Shown here piece by piece: positions 1 to 8,654 of a stretch of 33,927 nt of DNA; the first letter of the stretch is position 1; the number at the start of each line of letters is the position of its first letter. The notes beneath the pieces were generated by a model. It saw only the letters and a list, made by a program, of their open reading frames with translations, had not been told where the DNA came from and searched no databases. The stretch comes from Alphaproteobacteria bacterium. Lineage in GTDB: Bacteria > Pseudomonadota > Alphaproteobacteria > SP197. Both the position numbers and the translations under genes were made by a program. The stretch covers positions 1 through 33,927 of the forward strand of contig JAJEHK010000107.1 of assembly GCA_022823765.1 (NCBI GenBank), written 5' to 3'.

Positions 1-528
1 CACGAAGAGGACCGGATTCTCGTGCCAGACGAGGAAATGCGGGAACCAGCCGTTGGCATACCCCCACATCATGATCACCTCGTAGGCCGTCCAGAACCCT
101 ACTCCACTGGTGCATGACCAGAAGATGTTGTCGCGCGTCTGGTTACCCGTGAAGAACCGCGCGTCGTTGCGGGCAAGGTTGCGGGAGTCGAACTTTCGCC
201 GGTCACCCTGTGCGCGGAATGTATGAAGATAGAGATGCAGGCCTCCGGCGACCAGGATCATGAGACCGAGGTTGCGCAGGTACATCCAGGCAATCCAGCC
301 GGCTTCCAGATCCCGGCACCGCTCCAGGGCCGGCTGCGTGAATTCCCAGACGAGGATAGCGAGGATCGCAAAGGGCACGACCTGCGACCACATGAAGGCC
401 AGCGACATCAGATACCGCAGGGCCCTGAGTGGCCGCCAGGGCCAGGCGAACAGTGGTACGACGGGCATGGGGATGTCCGGATGCCAGGCCCAGTCCCGAT
501 TGTGCCTGCCCGATGTGGAAACGGCCAT
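1..528 (-). CDS. Sterol desaturase / fatty acid hydroxylase family membrane protein (C-terminus truncated by window edge)
   Basis: Reverse-strand frame open from ATG at 528 to the window edge: MAVSTSGRHNRDWAWHPDIPMPVVPLFAWPWRPLRALRYLMSLAFMWSQVVPFAILAILVWEF...NIFWSCTSGVGFWTAYEVIMMWGYANGWFPHFLVWHENPVLFV. Several hydrophobic segments; composition and motifs resemble sterol-desaturase family proteins. Not in the ORF track because it has no stop in the window. Confidence 0.7.
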   Translation of the reverse strand, partial: MAVSTSGRHNRDWAWHPDIPMPVVPLFAWPWRPLRALRYLMSLAFMWSQVVPFAILAILVWEFTQPALERCRDLEAGWIAWMYLRNLGLMILVAGGLHLYLHTFRAQGDRRKFDSRNLARNDARFFTGNQTRDNIFWSCTSGVGFWTAYEVIMMWGYANGWFPHFLVWHENPVLFV

Positions 529-741
529 GACCTGATCTCCCTGCCATCCGGAACCACATGCAAACGCTAACCACATTCGACAGCGCATGACAACCGGTTT
601 GCTCAGTCAGTTCCGGGACAGGTTGGTGCTGCCGAATCCACGTGCCGCCAGACACTGGTCCTGATGCGTTCGCTTGCCGCTTGCGACGTGCGCGGCCCGG
701 CGTACCTTGAACCGTGTACCGGCGAGGCACGCCGGCATTGC

Positions 742-1932
742 TCACCCTTCCCTGAAGTGCTTTGAAAGCGCGAGCGACTGGTCCTGATAGTGGCTTCCGA
801 GGTCGGCGCCATAGAGGACCGACGGACGCTCCGTGAGACGTTCAAATGCAAGACGTCCCATGATCTGGCCGTGCTCAAGGAGAAAGGGAACCTCGTGGCT
901 GCGAACCTCAAGGACGGCCTTTGCCCCGGCACCACCGTCCGCGCTCCAGCCAAAGCCAGGATCGAAGAATCCCGCGTAGTGCACCCGGAACTCGCCCACG
1001 AGGGTGTCATAGGCCGCCATCTCGGCAGCGTGATCGGGCGGGACCCTCACCCGTTCGCGGGTGGCGAGGATGTGAAACTGGTCGGGGTCAAGGATCAGGT
1101 TGGGCGCAGCATGAATGGGTTCCCAGAACCGGCTCGCCTCGAGTTCTCCCCTGCGGTCGACATCGACGACCCCTGTGTTGCGCCTGGCACGATATCCAAC
1201 AAGAGTGTCAGGTCCTGCGCCTTCGAGATCCAGTGTCAGGGCCACCGTATTGCCGCGAATCGATGCATCAGGGGTATCAACGAGACCATGTTCGTTGTGA
1301 AGCTGCCGCAGCCTTTCCTCGCCAAGCGGTGGAGTGCCACGCCGGAATCGAAGCTGTGCAAGGCGGGACCCGCGGCGCACCAGAACGGAGAAGGTGCGTG
1401 GAGAGACCTCTGCATAGAGGCGACCCCGGTAGCCTCGCGCCACCCTGTCGAACTCCGTCGCGTAGTCCGTGATGACGCGCGTGAAGATATCGAGTCGGCC
1501 AACCGAACTCTTCGGATTGACAAGGCCTGCGAGTTCGTCCTGCACCCTGAGGCGCAGGCTCTCCTGAAGCGGAATGATGTAGACGCAGCCGCGTTCGAGG
1601 ACCGCACCGCCAGCGAGATCAATCTCGTGCATGATACCTGCGGTTTCCGCAAGCTTGCCCTCGACGGTCGAACGGGGTCCCGGCAGGAAGGAGGAACGCA
1701 CGCGCCATGCAACGTCACCCAACCTGAGGTCCAGACTCGCTGGTTGCAACTGACCATCCGTGAGAGGATCGTCAGGAACGATTGTTGAACCGATCAGGGC
1801 CTCGAGACGCTGATAGGGCAGCACTCCCGTGGTGAACTGTGCACTATCACCGGGTGTTTCCGGAGCATCTGGTAGAACATGGGGTAACACTGGAATGGAT
1901 GTGCAGTCCCTTCCGTCGTTGAGATCGGTCAT
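742..1932 (-). CDS. dcd: 2'-deoxycytidine 5'-triphosphate deaminase (long alphaproteobacterial DCD type)
   Basis: Translation contains LQPASLDLRLGDVAWRVRSSFLPG, ELAGLVNPKSSVGRLDIFTRVITD, and C-terminal VPFLLEHGQIMGRLAFERLTERPSVLYG, typical of dCTP deaminase/dUTPase-fold proteins. The track ORF extends to 2040; ATGs at 1932 and 1962 are the more likely starts. Confidence 0.85.
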   Translation of the reverse strand: MTDLNDGRDCTSIPVLPHVLPDAPETPGDSAQFTTGVLPYQRLEALIGSTIVPDDPLTDGQLQPASLDLRLGDVAWRVRSSFLPGPRSTVEGKLAETAGIMHEIDLAGGAVLERGCVYIIPLQESLRLRVQDELAGLVNPKSSVGRLDIFTRVITDYATEFDRVARGYRGRLYAEVSPRTFSVLVRRGSRLAQLRFRRGTPPLGEERLRQLHNEHGLVDTPDASIRGNTVALTLDLEGAGPDTLVGYRARRNTGVVDVDRRGELEASRFWEPIHAAPNLILDPDQFHILATRERVRVPPDHAAEMAAYDTLVGEFRVHYAGFFDPGFGWSADGGAGAKAVLEVRSHEVPFLLEHGQIMGRLAFERLTERPSVLYGADLGSHYQDQSLALSKHFREG

Positions 1933-2257
1933 GGAAGCCCCGAGCGTCATCACCACATGCATGAAACTACCACCGTTGGCGGCGCAATCCGGCTCCGAAT
2001 TCACCAATTCTTCCCGGCCTTGTGAAGTTGCGGGGGACACCGTGGTGAGTTGGCTGTGACATCCCGGTGCGTTGGTTGGGCCAATCCAGTGGACAGAATG
2101 TCCCTTTTTCCTTGTGTGTTCGGCAGATCACGATAGTCCGGTGACACATGGAGCAATCCGAGGCTACTTTGGCCAGGAACAATCCTTTCAAGTTGCTGCA
2201 CAGCCTGCCTCGGACAGCATTCTCCCGTCTTCGCAGGTCATCCGCCGGAGCGTCACC

Positions 2258-3631
2258 ATGAACACATCAATCCATGTCATTGGTGGTGGTTTGGCCGGGT
2301 GCGAGGCTGCCTGGCAGATCGCTCGCGGGGGCGGGAGGGCCGTGCTCCACGAGATGCGCCCGCACCGCACCAGCAATGCCCACAGGACCGACACCCTTGC
2401 CGAACTGGTGTGTTCCAACTCCTTCCGCTCCGACGATGCCGACACGAATGCCGTGGGCCTGCTCCACGAGGAACTGCGACGGGCGGATTCCCTCATCATG
2501 TCTGCCGCCGACCGACACCAGGTGCCGGCTGGGAGTGCCCTGGCCGTAGACCGCCACGGATTTTCCAGCGACGTGGAAACCGCCATCGCGTCCGAACCGC
2601 AAATCGAGGTGCGACGTGAGGAGGTGCCATCCCTGCCGGAACCGGATGACGGGCTGGCGATTGTCGCCACAGGTCCCCTCACGGCGGCCGACCTCGCCGC
2701 CGACATTCAGCGTGCGACGGGCCGGGACGCCCTCGCCTTCTTCGACGCCATCGCTCCGGTTATCCACCGCGACAGCATCGACTTCGACATCGCCTGGTTC
2801 CAGTCCCGCTACGACAGGCCGGGACCGGCCGGAGACACCGCAGCCTACATCAACTGTCCCCTCACCCTCGAAGAATACGATGCCTTCGTCGACAGGGTAT
2901 GTGCGGCGGAACTGACGCCCTTTCACGACTGGGAAAGGGAAACACCGTGGTTCGAGGGGTGCCTGCCCATCGAGGTCCTGGCCCGGCGAGGCCGCAACAC
3001 CCTGCGCTTCGGCCCGATGAAGCCCGTCGGACTGACCAACCCCGCCACAGGGGAGAGACCTTTCGCCGTCGTGCAGTTGCGCCAGGACAACGCTCTTGGA
3101 ACCCTCTTCAACATGGTCGGTTTCCAGACCAAGATGCGCCACGGTGACCAGGTCGGGGTCTTGCGAACCATACCCGGGCTCGGCAATGCCCGATTTGCAC
3201 GGCTGGGCGGTGTCCACCGAAACACGTTCATCAACAGCCCGCACCTGCTCGATGGGGCGCTGAGGCTGCGCAGGCGGCCGCACCTGAGATTTGCCGGCCA
3301 GATCACCGGGGTCGAGGGCTATGTCGAGAGTACCGCAATCGGTCTTCTTGCCGGACGCTTCGCGCTGCTGGAAAGCCGCGCGGATGTCATTGTTCCACCG
3401 CCTGCGACGACGGCTCTCGGTGCCCTGCTCAACCATGTCACCACCGGGGCAGATGCCCGCACTTTCCAGCCGATGAACTGCAATTTCGGCCTCTTCCCTT
3501 CCCCGGGACCCGACCTCAGGAAGACAGCACGACGCTCCGCGATCGTCAGTGCGGCGCGCGCCGACCTGGATGCCTGGCTCGCGGGTATGGCCGGTTCCGG
3601 GTGTAGACATCGGGCAGGCGATGCCATATGA
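2258..3631 (+). CDS. trmFO: Methylenetetrahydrofolate-tRNA-(uracil-5-)-methyltransferase TrmFO
   Basis: [25 protein letters not shown] (FAD Rossmann), [87 protein letters not shown]: classic TrmFO motifs. Start placed at ATG 2258; the track ORF is extended upstream. Confidence 0.95.
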   Translation: MNTSIHVIGGGLAGCEAAWQIARGGGRAVLHEMRPHRTSNAHRTDTLAELVCSNSFRSDDADTNAVGLLHEELRRADSLIMSAADRHQVPAGSALAVDRHGFSSDVETAIASEPQIEVRREEVPSLPEPDDGLAIVATGPLTAADLAADIQRATGRDALAFFDAIAPVIHRDSIDFDIAWFQSRYDRPGPAGDTAAYINCPLTLEEYDAFVDRVCAAELTPFHDWERETPWFEGCLPIEVLARRGRNTLRFGPMKPVGLTNPATGERPFAVVQLRQDNALGTLFNMVGFQTKMRHGDQVGVLRTIPGLGNARFARLGGVHRNTFINSPHLLDGALRLRRRPHLRFAGQITGVEGYVESTAIGLLAGRFALLESRADVIVPPPATTALGALLNHVTTGADARTFQPMNCNFGLFPSPGPDLRKTARRSAIVSAARADLDAWLAGMAGSGCRHRAGDAI

Positions 3632-3706
3632 AATTCACGCAATGCGGCGGTCATTCATTGTTGACCGCCACATGGTGTCGGGGTCTGACCGAGATGGAGG
3701 AAGCTC

Positions 3707-3796
3707 ATGGCAAAGATACTCGAATCACTCTCGTCCACAGTCATCGCCGGATGTGTGCTGACGGTTGTCGTCGCCATCATCCTTGTCTCGATCTGA
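3707..3796 (+). CDS. Putative 29-aa single-pass membrane microprotein
   Basis: ATG 3707 preceded by GGAGGAAGCTC (strong Shine-Dalgarno); translation MAKILESLSSTVIAGCVLTVVVAIILVSI*; predicted single TM helix; 25 nt upstream of the PuuD-like gene. Confidence 0.5.
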   Translation: MAKILESLSSTVIAGCVLTVVVAIILVSI

Positions 3797-3821
3797 TTGC
3801 GTCACGAGGGAGGATCATCTC

Positions 3822-4328
3822 ATGGAAGGACTCGACTTTCTTTCGTTCCTGTTCCGCTGGCTCCACGTGCTTTCCGGCGTGATGTGGATCGGTCTGCTGT
3901 GGTATTTCAACTTCGTGCAGATTCCCAGCATGCCGAAGATCCCTGATGACCAGAAACCCGCAGTCGGCAAGGTCATCGCTCCAACAGCACTTTTCTGGTT
4001 CCGCTGGGGCGCCATGGCAACGATCGTGACCGGTCTCATCCTGGCGATGCTGAACGGCTACTTCATTGAGGCGGTCGCCCTCGGCTTCACTGACGACGGC
4101 GCCAGCACCGCAATTGGCATTGGCATGTGGCTGGGCACCATCATGTGGTTCAACGTCTGGTTCGTCATCTGGCCGAACCAGAAGCGGGCGCTGGGCATTG
4201 TCGATGCAGACGCCGACGCCAAGAAAGCCTCGGCCCGCACCGCCATGCTGTTTTCGCGGACCAACACCATGCTGTCGATCCCCATGCTGTTCTGCATGGT
4301 GTCGGCACAGAACCCCTGGTACTTCTGA
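3822..4328 (+). CDS. Short PuuD-like (urate hydroxylase N-terminal domain type) membrane protein lacking a cytochrome c domain
   Basis: MEGLDFLSFLFRWLHVLSGVMWIGLLWYFNFVQIPSMPKI...WLGTIMWFNVWFVIWPNQKRALGI...MLSIPMLFCMVSAQNPWYF; ATG at 3822 with GGGAGGATCATCTC upstream. Confidence 0.75.
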   Translation: MEGLDFLSFLFRWLHVLSGVMWIGLLWYFNFVQIPSMPKIPDDQKPAVGKVIAPTALFWFRWGAMATIVTGLILAMLNGYFIEAVALGFTDDGASTAIGIGMWLGTIMWFNVWFVIWPNQKRALGIVDADADAKKASARTAMLFSRTNTMLSIPMLFCMVSAQNPWYF

Positions 4329-4339
4329 CAATCGCGCTT

Positions 4340-4371
4340 TCCCGGGGAAACGCCCTGCCGTTTTCCCGGGA
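4340..4371. terminator. Bidirectional hairpin terminator between convergent genes
   Basis: TCCCGGGGAAAC-GCCCTGCC-GTTTTCCCGGGA: 12-bp stem with one G-T position, 8-nt loop, located between the convergent stops at 4328 and 4381. Confidence 0.6.
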
Positions 4372-4380
4372 CGTGATCTC

Positions 4381-4752
4381 TCAGACAGCCACGAGGGCGG
4401 CAGCGACGAGGCGCTCCTCGGCCATCAGAATGTTGTAGGTGCGGCAGGCAGCACCTGTTGTCATGGCATCCACGACAATACCGTGCGGGCGCAGGAAGTC
4501 GCGCACATCCCGGGCCGGCTCGCCGGATGCATCTCCACAGCCAAGCAGAAGAATGTCGACACGTTGAGACCGCGCCACGACTTCTGCCAGGACCGCCGGC
4601 GTCACGTCCGGCATTCCGGCCACCGGCCAGGCCATTACCACGTCGGGAAAGACGATCAGGGAGCCCTCGTGGCGCCGGTCGCCGATGCGAAATCCACCGT
4701 TGCCGTAACCGGTGATGACATTGCGGGTGGCGTTGGGCAATCCCGTCACCAC
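4381..4752 (-). CDS. Mth938-like domain-containing protein (NDUFAF3/DUF498 family)
   Basis: YGNGGFRIGDRRHEGSLIVFPDVVMAWPV...VDILLLGCG...GIVVDAMTTGAACRTYNILMAEERLVAAALVAV; located downstream of secDF as usual in alphaproteobacteria. Confidence 0.85.
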   Translation of the reverse strand: MVTGLPNATRNVITGYGNGGFRIGDRRHEGSLIVFPDVVMAWPVAGMPDVTPAVLAEVVARSQRVDILLLGCGDASGEPARDVRDFLRPHGIVVDAMTTGAACRTYNILMAEERLVAAALVAV

Positions 4753-4771
4753 TGCACCGAACGCCGCGACA

Positions 4772-5707
4772 TCACGGGGTGTCCGGGGAGCCTTCCCTCT
4801 CGTCGCTCACGCGGACCGGCCTGAGATAGAGCAGGACCGGGGCAGCAACAAACAGGGACGAATAGGTGCCGATCAGGACCCCCCAGATCATGGCCAGCAC
4901 AAAGGGAGCAATCACCGCACCGCCGAACAGCCACAGGGCGACGAGGGCCAGCATCGTGGTGACACTGGTCATGACCGTGCGTGACAACGTGTCGTTGAGC
5001 GAGCGGTCGATGACAGCGCGCACCGGTTCCTGCTTGTACTTGCGGAGATTCTCGCGAATGCGGTCATAGACGACGACCGTGTCGTTCATCGAATAGCCAA
5101 CGATGGTGAGGAGCGCGGCAACAACCGGCAGATCGAACTCGATGCGGGTCAGGCTGAACACTCCGATGGTAAGGCCGACATCGTGGGCCAGGGCGAGTAC
5201 GGCACCGACACCGAACTGCCACTCGAAGCGAAACCAGATGTAGATCATCATCAGGGCAAGAGCGACCAGAACGGCCTGCGCCCCTTTTTCGATGAGTTCG
5301 CCGGAGACCTGCGGGCCCACGAACTCCACGCGCCGGTACTCGATATCCGGATACATGTCGTTGAGCGTCGCCTGAATCCTGTCGATGGCTTCCTGCTGAA
5401 CGGATTCATCGCCGGCCAACAGTGGCAGGCGGATCAGCACGTCGCTGGCTGAACCGAACTCCTGCAGTGCGATACTGCCGATGTCGAGTGCATTGAGTTC
5501 GCTTCTCACATGAGCGAGATCGGCGGCCTGCGGAGTGCGGATCTCGATCAGGGTGCCGCCCCTGAAATCGATGCCGAAGTTCAGCCCGGAAAAAAGCAGC
5601 AGGGCGATCGAACCGACGAAGAGAACCACGGACAGGATCACCGCAATCCGGTGATAATCCATGAACGGCAAATGCAGACCCGAAGGCACAAGACGAAGCC
5701 GTTTCAT
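4772..5707 (-). CDS. secF: Protein translocase subunit SecF
   Basis: GLNFGIDFRGGTLIEIRTP, ALALMMIYIWFRFEWQFGVGAVLALAHDVGLTIGVFSL, TIVGYSMNDTVVVYDRIREN. Confidence 0.96.
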   Translation of the reverse strand: MKRLRLVPSGLHLPFMDYHRIAVILSVVLFVGSIALLLFSGLNFGIDFRGGTLIEIRTPQAADLAHVRSELNALDIGSIALQEFGSASDVLIRLPLLAGDESVQQEAIDRIQATLNDMYPDIEYRRVEFVGPQVSGELIEKGAQAVLVALALMMIYIWFRFEWQFGVGAVLALAHDVGLTIGVFSLTRIEFDLPVVAALLTIVGYSMNDTVVVYDRIRENLRKYKQEPVRAVIDRSLNDTLSRTVMTSVTTMLALVALWLFGGAVIAPFVLAMIWGVLIGTYSSLFVAAPVLLYLRPVRVSDEREGSPDTP

Positions 5708-5710
5708 CGG

Positions 5711-7273
5711 TCAGATTCCCAGGGTCTTCGGACGGAACCGGGCAAGCCAGAGGTGGGTAAGGAGGCGAGTCAGCAACATCGCCGTGAACATTGACGTGAG
5801 AATGCCGATGGCGAGCGTGGCGCCAAACCCCCTGACCGGCCCGGAACCCAGGAAGAAAAGCAGAAACGCCGCCACCGCGGTGGTGATGTTGGCATCGAGA
5901 ATGGTGGTCATGGCTCTCCTGAAACCCGTCTCGACGGCATTGAGAATGGTGCGGCCGTGACGCAGTTCCTCGCGGATGCGCTCGAAGATCAGCACATTCG
6001 CATCTACCGCCATGCCGACCGTGAGAACAATGCCGGCGATTCCAGGAAGGGTGAGTGTCGCCTGCAACAGCGACAACAGACCCATGAGGAGAATGAGATT
6101 GGTGATGAGCGCGACGTTGGCGAAGGCACCGAGGGTTCCGTAACAGGCGACCATGAAGACGATGACGGCAGCAAAGCTGACTGCCGCCGCAATCTTGCCG
6201 GCTTCAATTGAGTCCGCGCCCAGGGTGGGGCCAACGGTGCGTTCCTCGACGACCGTGAGAGGAACGGGCAGTGCGCCGGCCCGCAGCAACAAAGCCAGTT
6301 CCTGTGTCTCGAACACCGTGAAGGAGCCTGTGATGATCCCGCTGCCCTGGCAGATCGGCCCATTGATGCGCGGAGCGCTGATCACGACTCCGTCGAGAAC
6401 GATGGCAAGAAGACGCCCGACATTCTCCGTCGTCACGTCGCAGAATCGTGCTGCACCCACACCGTCGAAACTGAAAGCAACAACCGGTCGACCCTGATCA
6501 AAACTTGCCGCGGCACTCTCCAGGCTTTCGCCGGTCACAAGAATCTCGGCCCGCAGGACGTGGTTCTGTCCGGGCTGTTCGCGTCCGGGCATGAGTACTG
6601 AACCGACCGGGAGTTGTCCGGCTTCGGCGGCGCCAACGGAAGTATCCTGGTCAACAAGATGGAATGTCAGCTTGGCGGTCTGGCCAAGACGCGAGCGCAG
6701 TACCCGCGTGTCGTCGACTCCCGGCACCTGGACCAGAATGCGATCCCGTCCCTGGCGGGTAATGACCGGTTCCAGAACGCCATCGGGATCGATACGCCCG
6801 CGCAGCACCTCCAGGGTGCGCTCGATGGCATCGCCGAGTCCCGCCTCCAGGCCCTCTTCGGTGAACGCCGCAATGATTCCTCCGGTCTCGTCGATGGTGA
6901 TCGTGAAATCGTCAGCCAGCCCGTCGAGTTCCCGGGCAGCCGCGGCAGCATCGTCGGCATTGCGCAGGGCGAACTGCCGGTGAGCGTCATCGCCGCCGAT
7001 GACCCTGACACCGATGCGTTCACCACGCAGGGTGCGTCGCACGTTGCCCTCGAGCCAGGCGAGGCGCCCTTCCCTCCAGGCTGCCTCGTCAATCTGCAAC
7101 AGAAGATGCGCGCCCCCGGAAAGATCGAGGCCGAGGCTCACCTGCTTGTGCGGCAACCACGTCGGGAGGTCACGTGCCAGGTCACGCGAGAGCAGGTTCG
7201 GTGCGGCGAAGGCCAGACCCAGAACACCGACAAGAACAACGATCCAGATCTTCCAGGTCGGAAAGTAACGCAT
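5711..7273 (-). CDS. secD: Protein translocase subunit SecD
   Basis: MRYFPTWKIWIVVLVGVLGLAFAAPNLL...VSLGLDLSGGAHLLLQID...GMAVDANVLIFERIREEL; start at ATG 7273 (track ORF extends further upstream). Confidence 0.96.
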   Translation of the reverse strand: MRYFPTWKIWIVVLVGVLGLAFAAPNLLSRDLARDLPTWLPHKQVSLGLDLSGGAHLLLQIDEAAWREGRLAWLEGNVRRTLRGERIGVRVIGGDDAHRQFALRNADDAAAAARELDGLADDFTITIDETGGIIAAFTEEGLEAGLGDAIERTLEVLRGRIDPDGVLEPVITRQGRDRILVQVPGVDDTRVLRSRLGQTAKLTFHLVDQDTSVGAAEAGQLPVGSVLMPGREQPGQNHVLRAEILVTGESLESAAASFDQGRPVVAFSFDGVGAARFCDVTTENVGRLLAIVLDGVVISAPRINGPICQGSGIITGSFTVFETQELALLLRAGALPVPLTVVEERTVGPTLGADSIEAGKIAAAVSFAAVIVFMVACYGTLGAFANVALITNLILLMGLLSLLQATLTLPGIAGIVLTVGMAVDANVLIFERIREELRHGRTILNAVETGFRRAMTTILDANITTAVAAFLLFFLGSGPVRGFGATLAIGILTSMFTAMLLTRLLTHLWLARFRPKTLGI

Positions 7274-7284
7274 GGCCGATAATG

Positions 7285-7653
7285 TCAATCGCCACCGTTG
7301 TCGCCCGCATTCCCCTCGTCCGCCCTCACGGCCTGGCGCGGTTCCGGCTTCGCCACGATGTCCGCGATCATGGAGTGCCGGCACTTCACCCTGACGTCCT
7401 TGGCGATTTCGATGATGAGGACGCCGTCTCCCTCGATGCGGGCGACGTTCCCGATGATGCCACCGTTCGTGACCACCTGATCACCCCGCTTGATCGAACT
7501 GAGCATGGCCTGGTGCTGCTTGGCCTTCTTTGACTGCGGCCGAAACACGAAAAACCAGAAGACGCCGAACATGGCGACCATGAGAATGAGAAAGAAGGGA
7601 TCGAAACCGGCGGCACCTGCTTCGCCCTGTGCATAGGCGTGTGTGATCGGCAT
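7285..7653 (-). CDS. yajC: Preprotein translocase subunit YajC
   Basis: FFLILMVAMFGVFWFFVFRPQSKKAKQHQAMLSSIKRGDQVVTNGGIIGNVARI. Confidence 0.95.
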   Translation of the reverse strand: MPITHAYAQGEAGAAGFDPFFLILMVAMFGVFWFFVFRPQSKKAKQHQAMLSSIKRGDQVVTNGGIIGNVARIEGDGVLIIEIAKDVRVKCRHSMIADIVAKPEPRQAVRADEGNAGDNGGD

Positions 7654-7765
7654 GTCGATATCCTGCGCGAAAGGTGGCGGACTATAGCCGGGGGATGACC
7701 GATTGCAAACTGCCGGCTAGTGTGAAGCACAATGATAAACCCTGATTGACCACCCTGTCTGCTTC

Positions 7766-8638
7766 ATGACGAATCCCGCACTCGCCCGTATCGCCCAGGC
7801 CCTGGAACGCATCGCCGGCACTGCCGCTTCGTCGCCCGGGGACAACGCGGTCCCGGCCCTTCCGCAGGGCGGTGACGCGTTTGTCTGGCAAGCGTTCGAT
7901 GACACGCTCAAGGCGGTTGAACGCGTCCAGTACGTGCCGCTGAGCCTTCTCCGCGGCATTGACCACGCAAGGGATGCCCTGCTTGAAAACACACGCCAGT
8001 TTGCCAGGGGCTATCCCGCCAACAACGCTCTTCTGTGGGGAGCCCGCGGTATGGGAAAGTCGACACTCATCAAGGCCGTCCATGCCGCGGTCCATGCCGA
8101 ACAGCCCGGCTCCCTGGCGCTGATCGAGATTCACCGGGAAGACATTGCTCATCTCTACCGCCTGCTCTCGCGGATGCGCCAGGTGGAGCGGCGCGCCATC
8201 CTGATGTGCGACGATCTTTCCTTCGATGCCAACGACAGCACGCTCAAGTCGCTCAAGGCCGTGCTCGAGGGCGGTCTCGAGGGAAGGCCGGACAACGTGC
8301 TCTTCTATGCGACTTCCAACCGACGCCACCTGACGCCTCGCGACATCATGGAAAACGAGCGTTCGACCGCGATCCATCCGGCGGAGGCCGTCGAGGAAAA
8401 GGTGTCGCTTTCCGACCGGTTCGGGCTGTGGCTCGGTTTTCACGGATGCGACCAGCCGACCTACCTTGCCATGGTCAAGGGCTACGCAGACCATTTCGGC
8501 CTCGGCGTGGAAGAGGACGCGCTCAATGCCCGTGCCATCGAATGGCAGATGACACGCGGTGCGCGATCCGGCCGCGTCGCCTGGCAGTTCATCCAAGATC
8601 TCGCAGGTCGCCTGGAGAGGACACTCGACCCCGTCTGA
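7766..8638 (+). CDS. DUF815 family ATP-binding protein (AAA+)
   Basis: Walker A GARGMGKSTLIK, LILMCDDLSFD-type Walker B (AILMCDDLSFDANDSTLKSLKAVLEGGLEGRPDNVLFYATSNRRHL), SDRFGLWLGFHGCDQ. Confidence 0.93.
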   Translation: MTNPALARIAQALERIAGTAASSPGDNAVPALPQGGDAFVWQAFDDTLKAVERVQYVPLSLLRGIDHARDALLENTRQFARGYPANNALLWGARGMGKSTLIKAVHAAVHAEQPGSLALIEIHREDIAHLYRLLSRMRQVERRAILMCDDLSFDANDSTLKSLKAVLEGGLEGRPDNVLFYATSNRRHLTPRDIMENERSTAIHPAEAVEEKVSLSDRFGLWLGFHGCDQPTYLAMVKGYADHFGLGVEEDALNARAIEWQMTRGARSGRVAWQFIQDLAGRLERTLDPV

Positions 8639-8654
8639 TGGAACAAGCGGCGCT

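Noticed and set aside
719-735. Small hairpin CCGGCG-AGGCA-CGCCGG downstream of dcd as a terminator
   Set aside because: Only a 6-bp stem with no T-tract; not strong enough to annotate.
203-745. 180-aa minus-strand ORF at the left edge
   Set aside because: Overlaps the better-supported sterol desaturase frame (1-528), which encodes coherent membrane segments; this frame gives Arg/Gly/Pro-rich shadow sequence.
790-1788. 332-aa plus-strand ORF
   Set aside because: Antisense to the dCTP deaminase gene, with no recognisable motif.
2267-3610. 447-aa minus-strand ORF opposite trmFO
   Set aside because: Fully antisense to a well-supported trmFO; low-complexity composition without recognisable domains.
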